From contig NZ_CP054424.1 in the NCBI RefSeq assembly GCF_013334205.1, positions 1,818,001-1,882,000 on the forward strand: DNA of 64,000 bases, written 5' to 3'. Under the pieces are notes generated by a model. That model worked only from the letters and a program-made list of their open reading frames with translations. It ran no database searches and was not told the origin of the DNA. How positions within the stretch are numbered: the stretch's first letter is position 1; every line of letters starts with the position of its first letter. Both the position numbers and the translations under genes were made by a program. Below are positions 55,422 to 63,944 of the stretch, in pieces. Source of the stretch: Rhodoferax sp. BAB1 (lineage in GTDB: Bacteria > Pseudomonadota > Gammaproteobacteria > Burkholderiales > Burkholderiaceae_C).

Positions 55422-55892
55422 ATGTCCCGCGAGAGCGAATTCCAGGCCGTGGCCCGCGAGCTGGGTTACGACTTCAATGGCGAACTCCAGAAGGGTGGCA
55501 ACTACACCCCGTTCGTGCGCCACGGCGGCCAGGTCTTCGTCAGCGGCCAGGTGCCGCGGGTCGGCAGCGAGATCGTGGTGACGGGGCGCGTGGGCAGCGA
55601 GGTGACGCTGGAGCGCGCCCAGCTGGCCGCCAGAATTTGCGTCATGCGCGCGCTGGCCCTGCTGCGCCAGTCCCCCGGCGCGCTCGACGCGGTCAGCCGC
55701 GTGCTGCGCGTGACGGTGTTCGTGCAGGCGGTCGACGGTTTCTCGCAACTCAGCGAAGTGGCGGACGGCGCCTCTGAAGTGCTGTTCCGCGTGCTCGGCG
55801 AAGCCGGCGTGCACACGCGCACCTCGGTCGGGGTGGCCCAGCTGCCCAAAAATGCGGCTGTCGAGCTGGACCTGATTGCCGCGGTGGATTGA
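55422..55892 (+). CDS. RidA (YjgF/UK114) family protein
   Basis: The 156-residue protein has the chorismate-mutase-like RidA fold: FVRHGGQVFVSGQVPRVGSE, LERAQLAARICVMRALALL, VLRVTVFVQAVDGFSQL and HTRTSVGVAQLPKNAAVELD with the Arg used for carboxylate binding. Members deaminate reactive enamines or imines. Its pairing with a GST suggests protection against reactive metabolites. The exact subgroup is unclear. Confidence 0.88.
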   Translation: MSRESEFQAVARELGYDFNGELQKGGNYTPFVRHGGQVFVSGQVPRVGSEIVVTGRVGSEVTLERAQLAARICVMRALALLRQSPGALDAVSRVLRVTVFVQAVDGFSQLSEVADGASEVLFRVLGEAGVHTRTSVGVAQLPKNAAVELDLIAAVD

Positions 55893-55925
55893 TGCCCCGG
55901 CGATGTTGCCTGCCCTGATATCAGA

Positions 55926-57050
55926 TCAACGCGCCAGCAGACCCAGCCCATGCGCGTGCAGGCTCTGCACATAGAGGCGGTCCCTGGTTTCCGTGAGGCT
56001 CGTCACCTCGGGGTAGGCCCCGCTGGGGTCCTGCAGGTCCGTCACCACCTGCCCTGCCTCGTTGAAGGCGAACACATGGCCGTAGGCCTTGGGGATGGGC
56101 CACAAGGCCCGCGGCAGGCGCAACGTCAGGCTGCGCAGCCAGGGCTTTTGCGCCAGCTGGTCGACCTTGGGATTGCGCGGCTTGACCAGGCCCACCCAGA
56201 TGCGGCCGTCCAGGCCGCGCATCAGGTTGTCGGGATAACCGGGCAGGTTGTCGAACAGCACACCGGCCTCGGCGTTGCCGGCCTTCGGCAAGGTCGCCAG
56301 GTCCAGATTCTGCGCAGCAACGGCCACCTTCCAGATGCGGTACTGGCCCGTTTCGCCCACGAAGAGCGTGCGCTCGTCCGCACTCAGCGCCACGCCGTTC
56401 GCAAAACTCAAACCACGGGCCACGACGCGGGTGGCCTTGGTGGCGGGGTCGTATTCCAGCACACGGCCGGTGCTCGCCTGCTCCAGGATGTCGAGCACGC
56501 TGGCCTCGAAGGTGCCGCCCCAGTCCCTGGGGGCAAAACGCCCCGAGGCATCACTGAAGTAGATCTTGCCGCTCTTCGCGACCACCACCGAGTTGGCGTA
56601 GAGGATGGGCGCGCCGCCGGCCTGGTCGGTGAGCAGGGTGATCTTGCCATCGGGCGCGATGGACAACAGGCCCTTCATGGCGTCGGCCGCGATCAGGTTG
56701 CCGGACGCATCGAAATCAAAACCCAGCACCCGCCCGCCGGTGTTGGCAAACACCTGCTGCTGGCTGCCGTCTGCGTCCATGCGCAGGATGTTGCCGCTCG
56801 CCACGGTGGTGTAGAGCTTGCCGTCCTTGCCGAACACGATGTGCTCGGGCCCTACCTCGCCCTTCAGGTCGATCATCTGCAGCTTGGCCAGCCGGGTGTT
56901 GACGGTATGCGGCCCGGCATACCCCGGCTCCGGCGGCGCGTCCCAGGCCACGGGCCGGATGGGCACCGGCCAGGCCAGCAGGTAAAGCACCGCGGCGCCC
57001 AGCAGCAGTGCCGCAGCCAGACCGATCTTCTTGATTCTGGATGTCTTCAT
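55926..57050 (-). CDS. SMP-30/strictosidine synthase-like beta-propeller protein
   Basis: The 374-residue protein has a signal anchor (KKIGLAAALLLGAAVLYLLAW) followed by a six-bladed propeller. GPEHIVFGKDGKLYTTVASG, ADAMKGLLSIAPDG, PILYANSVVVAKSGKIYFSDAS and LSFANGVALSADERTLFVGETG are typical of the SMP-30/LRE family, which bind Ca2+ and often act as lactonases. It is likely periplasmic and membrane-tethered. The substrate is unknown. It is convergent with ridA. Confidence 0.85.
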   Translation of the reverse strand: MKTSRIKKIGLAAALLLGAAVLYLLAWPVPIRPVAWDAPPEPGYAGPHTVNTRLAKLQMIDLKGEVGPEHIVFGKDGKLYTTVASGNILRMDADGSQQQVFANTGGRVLGFDFDASGNLIAADAMKGLLSIAPDGKITLLTDQAGGAPILYANSVVVAKSGKIYFSDASGRFAPRDWGGTFEASVLDILEQASTGRVLEYDPATKATRVVARGLSFANGVALSADERTLFVGETGQYRIWKVAVAAQNLDLATLPKAGNAEAGVLFDNLPGYPDNLMRGLDGRIWVGLVKPRNPKVDQLAQKPWLRSLTLRLPRALWPIPKAYGHVFAFNEAGQVVTDLQDPSGAYPEVTSLTETRDRLYVQSLHAHGLGLLAR

Positions 57051-57122
57051 GGGGCTCCTCCTCTTGTCTTGATTTTTCTACAGCGCCCGGCCGCCCCAGC
57101 GCAGCCGGCGCCCGCCGCGGGC

Positions 57123-58055
57123 TCAGCGGCCCATCAGCGCCAGCACGTGCGCGGCCGTGCCGCTGGCCAGGCCTTCGAGGCTGTAGCCGCCTTCGAGCAC
57201 CGAGACCACGCGGCCCTGGGCCGTCTCGTCGGCCACCTTCATGAGCTCGCGGGTGATCCAGTGGTAGTCCTCGTCGGTGAACTTCAGGCCGCCCAGCGGG
57301 TCCAGGTGGTGGGCGTCGAAACCGGCCGAGATGATGAGCAGCTCGGGCGCGAACTCGCGCAGCGCGGGCAGCAGCACATCCGTCATGGCCGCGCGGAAGG
57401 CGGCCGAACCCGTGCCGCGGGGGAAGGGCACGTTGACGATGTTGTGGGCCACACCGGTCTCGTTCTTCGCCCCCGTGCCCGGGTAGAACTGCCCCTGGTG
57501 GCAGGAGCCGTAGAACAGGTCCGGGTCGTCGTAGAAACTGTTCTGCGTGCCGTTGCCGTGGTGCACGTCGAAGTCCACCACCGCCACGCGCTGCAGGCCA
57601 TGCTGCTCGCGCGCGTGCAGGGCCGCAATGGCCGCTTGGTTGAACACACAGAAGCCCATGGCCTCACCCGCCTCCGCATGGTGGCCGCAGGGGCGCGTGG
57701 CGCAGAAGACGTTTTTGGCCTGCTGTTTCACCACGTCGTCCACGCCCGCGCAGGCCGCGCCCACGCAGCGCATCACTGCCTCCAGCGTGCCCGGCGACAT
57801 GATGGTGTCGCCCGCGTCCAGCGCGCGGTAACCCTGCTCGGGCGCCATCTCCTTCACGGCTTCCACGTAGTCGGGCGTGTGGATGTGCAGCACCTGCTCG
57901 AAGGTGCCCAGCGGCGCGTCGCGCCAGACGGCGTCGGCGAAGGCCGTGGTCTTCAGGGCGGCCAGCACGGCTTCCAGGCGCTCGGGGGACTCGGGGTGGT
58001 GCGGGCCGGGGCGGTGTTCGAAGCAGGCTTCGTGGGTGTAGATCAGGGTGCTCAT
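57123..58055 (-). CDS. Histone deacetylase family protein
   Basis: The 310-residue protein has the zinc hydrolase motifs RPCGHHAEAGEAMGFCVFN (His-His pair), VDFDVHHGNGTQ (Asp and His zinc ligands), SAGFDAHHLDPLGG and EGGYSLEGLA. Bacterial members deacetylate acetylpolyamines or small amides rather than histones. ATG 58055 yields MSTLIYTHEACF, the family start. It lies 23 nt after the antitoxin gene on the same strand, so may be read from the TA promoter. Confidence 0.9.
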   Translation of the reverse strand: MSTLIYTHEACFEHRPGPHHPESPERLEAVLAALKTTAFADAVWRDAPLGTFEQVLHIHTPDYVEAVKEMAPEQGYRALDAGDTIMSPGTLEAVMRCVGAACAGVDDVVKQQAKNVFCATRPCGHHAEAGEAMGFCVFNQAAIAALHAREQHGLQRVAVVDFDVHHGNGTQNSFYDDPDLFYGSCHQGQFYPGTGAKNETGVAHNIVNVPFPRGTGSAAFRAAMTDVLLPALREFAPELLIISAGFDAHHLDPLGGLKFTDEDYHWITRELMKVADETAQGRVVSVLEGGYSLEGLASGTAAHVLALMGR

Positions 58056-58078
58056 GGATGGTCTTTCTCGCAAGGGTT

Positions 58079-58366
58079 TCACGAATGCACCGGCGTGGCG
58101 GAGAGCTTCACGCCCAGGGCGTGGAGCAGTTTGAGCATGGTGTCGTAGCGTGGTTTGGCGCCGGGTGCCAGCGCCTTGTAGAGGCTTTCACGGCCCAGGC
58201 CGGCATCCATGGCGAGTTGCGCCATGCCACGCACGCGTGCCACATCGCGCACGGCGGCAAGCAGGACATCCGGGTTAGGGTCTTCCAGGGCTGCGGTCAG
58301 ATACTCCGCGATGGTTTCCTCATCGTCCAGGTAGTCCGCCGCATCGAAGGGTGCAAGTCTGGCCAT
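58079..58366 (-). CDS. HigA-like addiction module antidote protein
   Basis: The 95-residue protein has a short acidic start (FDAADYLDDEETIAEYL) and an HTH domain RGMAQLAMDAGLGRESLYKAL, which is the TIGR02684 antidote pattern. It should bind the toxin and repress the shared promoter. It follows the toxin gene by 3 nt, the toxin-first order of HigBA-like modules. Confidence 0.88.
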   Translation of the reverse strand: MARLAPFDAADYLDDEETIAEYLTAALEDPNPDVLLAAVRDVARVRGMAQLAMDAGLGRESLYKALAPGAKPRYDTMLKLLHALGVKLSATPVHS

Positions 58367-58369
58367 GGT

Positions 58370-58669
58370 TCACTCCTTGTCCAAGGTCCGCGCCATCTCG
58401 ATGGCACGCTTGATGTCGCGCTTCTGGGAAGACTTGTCGCCCCCCAGCAGAAGCAGATAGACCACTTTTCCGCGACGCGTGTAATAGACGCGATAGCCCG
58501 GCCCGGCATGCACGCGCATTTCCGAAACGCCCTCACCCACAGGCTCACAGTCGCCAAAATTGCCGTGCTCGGCAGACCGGATGCGCAGCGCGATACGGGC
58601 ACGGCCGACCTTGTCTTTCATGGCGGAGAGCCAAGCGTCGAACTCCTCGGTTCGCAGAAACGTGTTCAC
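58370..58669 (-). CDS. RelE/ParE-superfamily toxin
   Basis: The 99-residue protein starts MNTFLRTEEFDAWLSAMKDK and has HGNFGDCEPVGEGVSEMRVHAG-type core, then GYRVYYTRRGKVVYLLLLGGDKSSQKRDIKRA, the TIGR02683 toxin pattern. Such toxins cleave mRNA on the ribosome or poison gyrase. All core residues appear present. It is the promoter-proximal gene of the module. Confidence 0.9.
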   Translation of the reverse strand: MNTFLRTEEFDAWLSAMKDKVGRARIALRIRSAEHGNFGDCEPVGEGVSEMRVHAGPGYRVYYTRRGKVVYLLLLGGDKSSQKRDIKRAIEMARTLDKE

Positions 58670-58678
58670 CTGATGATT

Positions 58679-58694
58679 GTATCCGAATGGATAC
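58679..58694. promoter_or_regulatory. Operator palindrome of the toxin-antitoxin module
   Basis: GTATCC-GAAT-GGATAC is a perfect palindrome ten bases upstream of the toxin ATG, where it would cover the promoter. It is the expected site for HigA-type repression. Confidence 0.55.
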
Positions 58695-58713
58695 TGATGC
58701 GCAATGGCGACAT

Positions 58714-58884
58714 TACGCGATGAGCGTGCCGCAGTCTGTCAGCACCGTATAAATGAAGTGCACCCAGCTGGAGGGCAGGTAGGTAGGCGTTGATGGCATC
58801 ACGGTGGTGGGCATCGATTTCACCGATCCTCGCCATCGTAGGTGACCACTCGTCAAGCCACCAGTCATACAGTCCGCCTCCAGC
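58714..58884 (-). pseudogene. Frameshifted gene remnant
   Basis: Read leftward, LYDWWLDEWSPTMARIGEID continues AHHRDAINAYLP in one frame, then SSWVHFIYTVLTDCGTLIA and a TAA in another. The change falls at a tandem AGGTAGGT (58777-58784); removing one 4-bp unit joins the two parts into a single reading frame. Upstream a TGA in frame ends the homology-like part, so only a C-terminal fragment remains. The family is not recognised. The rest of the gap 58670-59044 shows no gene. Confidence 0.35.
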
Positions 58885-59044
58885 TCACGCAAGGGGCATG
58901 TTTCTCGTTTTCGCCAAGATCAATCAGTTGCTCACTGATCGTCAAACCCTCTCGATGCCGAACTGCCACGGGCTATGGAACAGCGCGCCATCCCCTCCGG
59001 AACTCCCCCCAAAGCCCGCCCCAGCCGTTTCGGGTCCTTGCGCC

Positions 59045-59269
59045 TCATTCGTTCAACTCACCCCACCCACTGACCTTGCTGAACAGAACCTCGCCGGTGG
59101 GCACATGAACCACACGCACCACCCCCCCCGGCGGGTCCGTGATGCTCTTGGCGGCCAGGGACACGGCCAGTTCCCGGCTGGCCAGCCGGGCGCCGTCGCG
59201 CACGTTGGTGCGGGGCAGCGATGCCACGATGGGGGAGGAGCTTTCGATCTTGTAGGGCAAGGTGGTCAT
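59045..59269 (-). CDS. Small hypothetical protein
   Basis: The 74-residue ORF starts MTTLPYKIESSSPIVASLP and ends VVRVVHVPTGEVLFSKVSGW; a short beta-rich domain is likely. A GAGAG sequence precedes ATG 59269. No family is recognised. An inverted repeat TTCCCAT...ATGGGAA lies about 45 nt upstream and may be its operator. Confidence 0.45.
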   Translation of the reverse strand: MTTLPYKIESSSPIVASLPRTNVRDGARLASRELAVSLAAKSITDPPGGVVRVVHVPTGEVLFSKVSGWGELNE

Positions 59270-59310
59270 GACAAGCTCTCATGGATGGAGTGACGCTCGG
59301 AAAAGATAGC

Positions 59311-59341
59311 TTCCCATGGGAGTTTTACAAGCGTATGGGAA
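59311..59341. promoter_or_regulatory. Inverted repeat upstream of the small gene
   Basis: TTCCCAT (59311-59317) and ATGGGAA (59335-59341) are a perfect inverted pair with a 17-bp spacer. TCCCATGGGA inside the left half is itself palindromic. The arrangement could be an HTH-dimer site. Confidence 0.35.
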
Positions 59342-59539
59342 AAGCCCAAAAACTTCTCATCGAGATGTAAGTCCTGAGACGAATTGCCTATCGCCCGTCA
59401 TGGTGCTGACACCTGCGGCCTTACACCTGGATGCAAGACGGCAGCACCCAACCCGCCCCCGGGCGCATGGCAGCCTGCGGTCTTGCCCGGATCCGGGGCC
59501 AGGCCTAGAATCCCGGCACCTGTACCTCCCGGGGGGCTT

Positions 59540-59770
59540 ATGGCCAACATCACGTGGAAAGAGGCGCCTGCCACCTGGACAGCGCTGCTGGACGATGTGC
59601 CGGTCTGCACCCTGAAATGCAAGGACATCGGTGGTTGCGCCGCCAGCTGGCTGGACGGGCGCCTCTGGGCACCGCCCAGCCATATGCCCAAGGCGGCACC
59701 CCAGCCCACGCGTTTTTTCACCGGCGTGGAGGAAGCCAAGACGGCGGTGGAAGCGACCTTGAACAGCTGA
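59540..59770 (+). CDS. Small hypothetical protein
   Basis: The 76-residue ORF starts ATG 59540 after GGGGGG and reads MANITWKEAPATWTALLDDV, then CTLKCKDIGGCAASWLDGRLW and FFTGVEEAKTAVEATL. Three cysteines in a CxxxxxxxC pattern and two tryptophans are notable. No family is recognised. It is followed by a strong shared terminator. Confidence 0.5.
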   Translation: MANITWKEAPATWTALLDDVPVCTLKCKDIGGCAASWLDGRLWAPPSHMPKAAPQPTRFFTGVEEAKTAVEATLNS

Positions 59771-59792
59771 CCAGACCAAGCCCGCCCCAAAC

Positions 59793-59827
59793 AAAACCCG
59801 CCCCTGCGTACGCAAGCGGCGGGTTTT
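59793..59827. terminator. Bidirectional terminator between convergent genes
   Basis: AAAACCCGCC and GGCGGGTTTT form a 10-bp stem with an inner TGCGTACGCA palindrome, giving T-runs on both strands. It separates the plus gene ending at 59770 from the minus gene ending at 59873. Confidence 0.8.
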
Positions 59828-59872
59828 CTGTTGGCGCTTCGGTCACCGAAGCAGAAGCAGGGCCCTGTCGTC

Positions 59873-60232
59873 TTAAGGTGTATCCGGCAAGCGCGATTGG
59901 GCCGCCTCGCGCGCCTCGGCGTTGACCCGCAACTGGCAACTGTCGCTCGCTTCGCGCCCCTGCAGGCTGTTGCAGCGCCAGAGGGCCTCAGCGTGTTGGG
60001 CCTCTGCCTCCTGCCGCCATTCGCTTTGCTGCATGGAGCCGCGCACGACATAGTAAAAAACCGGCAGCAGGGCCACCAGCGCAAGGATGGCCACGACCAG
60101 GGGCCAAAGCCGTGGCCGGCCCTTGGCAGCCAGGCGGTCTTCCTCGGCCTCCTGCAGCAGATCGAGCCGCAGTGCGGCAGCACCGGCGATTCTGAGGCTC
60201 GACGCTGTGGCATCAGAGAAGTGGGGATCCAT
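59873..60232 (-). CDS. Small single-span membrane protein
   Basis: The 119-residue protein has a helical cytosolic N-terminus (LRLDLLQEAEEDRLAAKG), one membrane segment LWPLVVAILALVALLPVFYYVV, and a charged outer part with two cysteines in RCNSLQGREASDSCQL. No family is recognised. ATG 60232 is preceded by a weak site. It lies 165 bp from the histidine kinase stop, and no other gene is seen in that gap. Confidence 0.6.
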   Translation of the reverse strand: MDPHFSDATASSLRIAGAAALRLDLLQEAEEDRLAAKGRPRLWPLVVAILALVALLPVFYYVVRGSMQQSEWRQEAEAQHAEALWRCNSLQGREASDSCQLRVNAEAREAAQSRLPDTP

Positions 60233-60397
60233 GGATGACTCTCATATCAACCCGCGCAGCGCGGACTGTTTGGACCCACTGTACAGCGGCTGGGCCTTCT
60301 TGCTGGTGCACCAGGCGAATGGCCAGGCATGAACAGGGGCAAACGGGGCACAACCCGCCGCCTGCGCACGCACGGGGCGGCTTGCTCTTTGCCCGCC

Positions 60398-61834
60398 TCA
60401 GCTGTCCAGCCCTTGGGCGCAGTAACCGGGCAACGTCAGCTCCGCCCTGAGCCCGCCCAGGCCGGCCACACCCAGCCGCACCTCGCCCTGGTAGAGACCG
60501 GCCAGTTCCCGCGCGATGTCCAGACCCAGGCCGGTGCCGGGGGTGCGCTCGTCGGCCCGCACGCCGCGCTCGAAGACCCGGCTGCGCTCGGCCTCGCTCA
60601 GGCCGGGGCCGTCGTCTTCGATGGTGATGCGCAGCTGGCCATTGGCATGGCTGGCGGTGATCTGCACCTGGCAACGCGCCCACTTGCAGGCGTTGTCCAG
60701 CAGGTTGCCCAGCATTTCCTGCAGGTCCTGCGACTCGCCGGCGAACTGCAGGCCGGCCGGTAGCGGCGCCACGGTGATGAGCAGTTCGGGCCGATCTTCG
60801 CGCCGGGCGTGGACCTTGCGCATGACACGCACCAGCCCTTCCACCACCGGCGCCACGTCGGTGCGCAGGCCGGCGATACCGGCGCTGGACGCACGGGCGC
60901 GCCCCAGGTGCCAGTCCACCTGGTGGCGGATGCTGGCCACCTGCTCCTGCAGCTGGCCGGCCCAGGCGCTGCGCTCCGAAGTCTGATCCGTGGCCAGGTT
61001 GCCCAAAACGGCCAGCGGGGTCTTGATGGCATGGGCCAGGTTGCCCGCCATCTGGCGCGCGCGCTTGACGACCTGTTCGTTCTGGTCGAGCACGTGGTTG
61101 AAGTCCTGCACCAGGGGATCGACCTCGGCGGGGAAGGCACCGCTCAGGCGCTGCGCGCGGCCCTGGCGGATGGACAGCACGGCCGCCTGCAGCTTGCGCA
61201 GCGGCAGCAGGCCCAGGCTCACCTGCGCCCAGGCGGCTGCCAGCAAGGCCAGGCCCAGCACCGTGAGTGAGAGCGCGAGCTGGCGCGAGAAGCTGGCCAC
61301 GGCGCTCTCCAGCTCGGCCCTATCGGCGGCCACGGTGAGGCGCCAGCCCGGTGCGGCCTGAACGGCGCTGCCCTGATCTGCGGGGACGAACTGCACGCGG
61401 CGTTCCAGCGCCAGCAGGGCCTGCCCGTCCGGCCCCGGGATCGGATGGCGGTGCAGCTCGGCGCGGCCCAGCGCATCAGGGGGCAAGGCCAGCTCGGTGT
61501 CCCACAGGGAACGCGAGCGCAGCAGCGGCCGGGCCGCTGACGGAGTGGCGCCGGCCGGGGCCAGGGCCTCGACCTGCCAGTACAGGCCCGAGTACGGCGT
61601 GTGCCAGCGCGGATCGCTCAGGGGCGCCTTGAGTTGCGGGCGTTGCTGCGCATCGGGCTCCAGCGCTGCGGTGAGCTGGTCCAGCTGGCGCAGCAGCTGG
61701 GTGTCAAACTGCGCGGTGACATGCGTGCGGAACAGGCTGGCGATCAGGAAACCGGCGCCCAGCAGCGCCAGGGCCACGGCCACCAGGGTCAGGCCCAGCA
61801 GGCGCCAGCGCAGGGTGCGTGCCCAGGCCCTCAT
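60398..61834 (-). CDS. Sensor histidine kinase
   Basis: The 478-residue kinase has two membrane helices flanking a periplasmic domain (about 35-190), a HAMP-like segment, and the kinase core: H-box MAGNLAHAIKTPLAVLGNLA with the phosphorylated His, N-box NLLDNACKWA, G1 IEDDGPGL and G2 GTGLGLDIAREL. The layout fits PhoQ-like kinases. It overlaps the response regulator stop by 4 nt, so it is the cognate partner. The signal is unknown. Confidence 0.92.
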   Translation of the reverse strand: MRAWARTLRWRLLGLTLVAVALALLGAGFLIASLFRTHVTAQFDTQLLRQLDQLTAALEPDAQQRPQLKAPLSDPRWHTPYSGLYWQVEALAPAGATPSAARPLLRSRSLWDTELALPPDALGRAELHRHPIPGPDGQALLALERRVQFVPADQGSAVQAAPGWRLTVAADRAELESAVASFSRQLALSLTVLGLALLAAAWAQVSLGLLPLRKLQAAVLSIRQGRAQRLSGAFPAEVDPLVQDFNHVLDQNEQVVKRARQMAGNLAHAIKTPLAVLGNLATDQTSERSAWAGQLQEQVASIRHQVDWHLGRARASSAGIAGLRTDVAPVVEGLVRVMRKVHARREDRPELLITVAPLPAGLQFAGESQDLQEMLGNLLDNACKWARCQVQITASHANGQLRITIEDDGPGLSEAERSRVFERGVRADERTPGTGLGLDIARELAGLYQGEVRLGVAGLGGLRAELTLPGYCAQGLDS

Positions 61835-62511
61835 GCGGCTGCGGCCGGGCCCGCCGGCACGTTGAGGCGGTAGCCCAGGCCGCGCACGGTTTCGATCATG
61901 GCGGCGGGTAGCTTCTTGCGCAGGCGCGCGACGAAGACTTCGATGGTGTTGGAATCGCGCTCGAAGTCCTGCGCATAGAGATGTTCGGTGAGCACCGTGC
62001 GCGAGACCAGTTCGTTGGGATGGTGCATGAGGTAGGACAGCAGCTTGAACTCCTGCGCGGTCAGGTTGACCGGCTGGCCGTCCAGCGTGACCTTGCCGCT
62101 GCGGGTGTCCAGCGCCAGCGGGCCGCAGGCCAGCAGCGCCGAGGCCAGGCCGCTGGCGCGGCGGATCAGGGCGCGCACCCGGGCCAGCAGCTCTTCGGTG
62201 TGGAAAGGTTTGGTGAGGTAGTCGTCGGCGCCGGCGTCGATGCCGGCCACCTTCTCGTGCCACTGGTCGCGTGCGGTGAGGATGAGCACCGGCGCGCTCA
62301 TGCCTTCGCTGCGCCAGCGCTTGAGCACGCTCAGGCCGTCGAGCACGGGCAGACCCAGATCCAGCACCACGGCGTCATAGGCCTGCACGCCGCCCTGGAC
62401 CCAGGCGTCGCGGCCGTTGTCGGCCTGGTCGACAGCGTAACCGGCATCCAGCAGCACCTGGCGCAATTGCGCGGCCAGCGTGGCTTCGTCTTCGACCAGC
62501 AGCACGCGCAT
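61831..62511 (-). CDS. OmpR-family response regulator
   Basis: The 226-residue regulator has an N-terminal receiver with acidic pocket LLVEDE, phosphoacceptor Asp in VVLDLGLPVLDG, and Lys in TKPFHTEEL, followed by an OmpR-type winged helix (ALDTRSGKVTLDGQPVNL, VFVARLRKKL, ETVRGLGYRL). It follows the PepSY gene with overlapping start and stop and precedes the kinase. The PhoP/QseB-type layout suggests control of envelope or redox genes, possibly the divergent cytochromes. Confidence 0.93.
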   Translation of the reverse strand: MRVLLVEDEATLAAQLRQVLLDAGYAVDQADNGRDAWVQGGVQAYDAVVLDLGLPVLDGLSVLKRWRSEGMSAPVLILTARDQWHEKVAGIDAGADDYLTKPFHTEELLARVRALIRRASGLASALLACGPLALDTRSGKVTLDGQPVNLTAQEFKLLSYLMHHPNELVSRTVLTEHLYAQDFERDSNTIEVFVARLRKKLPAAMIETVRGLGYRLNVPAGPAAAA

Positions 62512-62819
62512 CAGCGTTGAACCTCGCGCTGCCGGATGATCGCGGCGGTCTTGGCGTCGACCTTGAGCTTGAGCAGGCCACCACCGCTTTGCAGGATCTT
62601 GAGTTCGTAAATCCACAGGCCCTTCTCGCGCTCCAGCTCCACTTCCAGCACGTTGCCGGGGTGGTCCCGGGACACGCGCTCGAGCACCACGTGCAGCGGC
62701 AGCACTTCACCGGCCTGCAGGGCGGCGCGGGCGCGGTCGTGGTCGCCGTCGGCCAGGCTGGCCAGCGGCGTCAGGGCCGCAGCGACAAGCAGGGTGGCGA
62801 TGGCGAGGGTTGTGCGCAT
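62511..62819 (-). CDS. PepSY domain protein
   Basis: The 102-residue secreted protein has a signal peptide (TLAIATLLVAAALTPLASLA) and one PepSY domain: RARAALQAGEVLPLHVVLERV and VLEVELEREKGLWIYELKIL. PepSY proteins modulate proteases or sensor kinases. It is the first gene of the PepSY-RR-HK operon, and its TGA shares a base with the regulator's ATG. Confidence 0.85.
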   Translation of the reverse strand: MRTTLAIATLLVAAALTPLASLADGDHDRARAALQAGEVLPLHVVLERVSRDHPGNVLEVELEREKGLWIYELKILQSGGGLLKLKVDAKTAAIIRQREVQR

Positions 62820-62967
62820 GGGGGGGCTTCCAGGGTGGGATCTTATGCCCCTCATTCTGCGCAGCGAAGCTGAACGGCAGATGAACGGCGGCTTCAGCCT
62901 GGGTACAGGCAGCGGGGCGCACCATGAACGCCATCCCGAAACCCCACCCCAACAACAGGAGTCGTTC

Positions 62968-63378
62968 ATGAAGAAGATCAAGTGGATGTCGGCCACCGCC
63001 GGGCTGGCCATGCTGCTGCTGATGCTGCAGCCAGCCCAGGCCGCGGACACCAGCATGGCCGAACAGCTGGCCCGCTGGAATGCGGCAGCCGGCTCACCCG
63101 GCAACGCGGCAAAAGGCCAGGTCTTTTTTGGCAGCAAGCACGGCGGCGACTGGTCTTGCGCCTCCTGCCACGGCACACCGCCCACCGGCCAGGGCAAACA
63201 CGCGAGCACGGGCAAGACCATCGCCCCGCTGGCGCCGGCCTTCAACCCCCAGGCGTTCACCGACAGCGCCAAGGTGGACAAGTGGCTGCGCCGCAATTGC
63301 AAGGACGTGCTGAGCCGCGAGTGCACGGCCGCCGAGAAAGCCGACGTGCTGGCCTACCTGGCCAGCCTGAAACCCTGA
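62968..63378 (+). CDS. DUF1924 cytochrome c
   Basis: The 136-residue secreted protein has a signal peptide (MLLLMLQPAQAA) and one heme c site CASCH in DWSCASCHGTPPTGQGKH, with the axial Met likely in the second half. DUF1924 proteins are small cytochromes found with diheme and b-type cytochromes. A good AGGAGTCG site precedes ATG 62968. It is divergent from the PepSY operon across 148 bp, which probably holds both promoters. Confidence 0.88.
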   Translation: MKKIKWMSATAGLAMLLLMLQPAQAADTSMAEQLARWNAAAGSPGNAAKGQVFFGSKHGGDWSCASCHGTPPTGQGKHASTGKTIAPLAPAFNPQAFTDSAKVDKWLRRNCKDVLSRECTAAEKADVLAYLASLKP

Positions 63379-63396
63379 ACCCGCTGGAGCAACACC

Positions 63397-63921
63397 ATGC
63401 AAGCCCCAACGCAAACCCGAACTCTCAAGCGGACCCTGCCGGCCCTGGCCCTGCTGCTGGGCCTCACCACCGCCGCCTTGGCCGACAGCGGCAACCTGAA
63501 CCCGCGCCAGATGCTGCCCGGCTACCAGCAGGAATGCGCGGCCTGCCACCTGGCCTACCCGGCGGGCCTGCTGCCGGCGCGTTCCTGGGACCGCATCATG
63601 AGCGGCCTGGACAAACACTACGGCACCGACGCCTCGCTCGACGCGGCCACCGTGCAGCAGATCGGCCAGTGGCTGCAGGCCAACGCGGGCACCTACAAGC
63701 GCGTGAGCGCACCGCCGCCGCAGGACCGCATCACCGAATCGGCCTGGTTCCTACGCAAGCACCGCAAGCTGGACGCGCCCGTGTGGCAACACGCCAGCGT
63801 GAAGAGCGCAGCCAACTGTGCGGCCTGCCACACCCGTGCCGAACAGGGCAGCTTCGATGAGCGCGAACTTCAATTTCCCCGCGGCCTGGACGCGCGCTAC
63901 CGCCGCGCCTTCCAGGACTGA
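63397..63921 (+). CDS. Diheme cytochrome c
   Basis: The 174-residue periplasmic protein has a signal peptide and two CAACH heme sites (in YQQECAACHLAYPAGLLPARS and SAANCAACHTRAEQGSF). The spacing and C-terminal RELQFPRGLDARYR fit the diheme cytochromes that accompany DUF1924 and cytochrome b. It starts 18 nt after the DUF1924 gene. Confidence 0.88.
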   Translation: MQAPTQTRTLKRTLPALALLLGLTTAALADSGNLNPRQMLPGYQQECAACHLAYPAGLLPARSWDRIMSGLDKHYGTDASLDAATVQQIGQWLQANAGTYKRVSAPPPQDRITESAWFLRKHRKLDAPVWQHASVKSAANCAACHTRAEQGSFDERELQFPRGLDARYRRAFQD

Positions 63922-63944
63922 TGAACCCGAACCGGAGCGACCCC

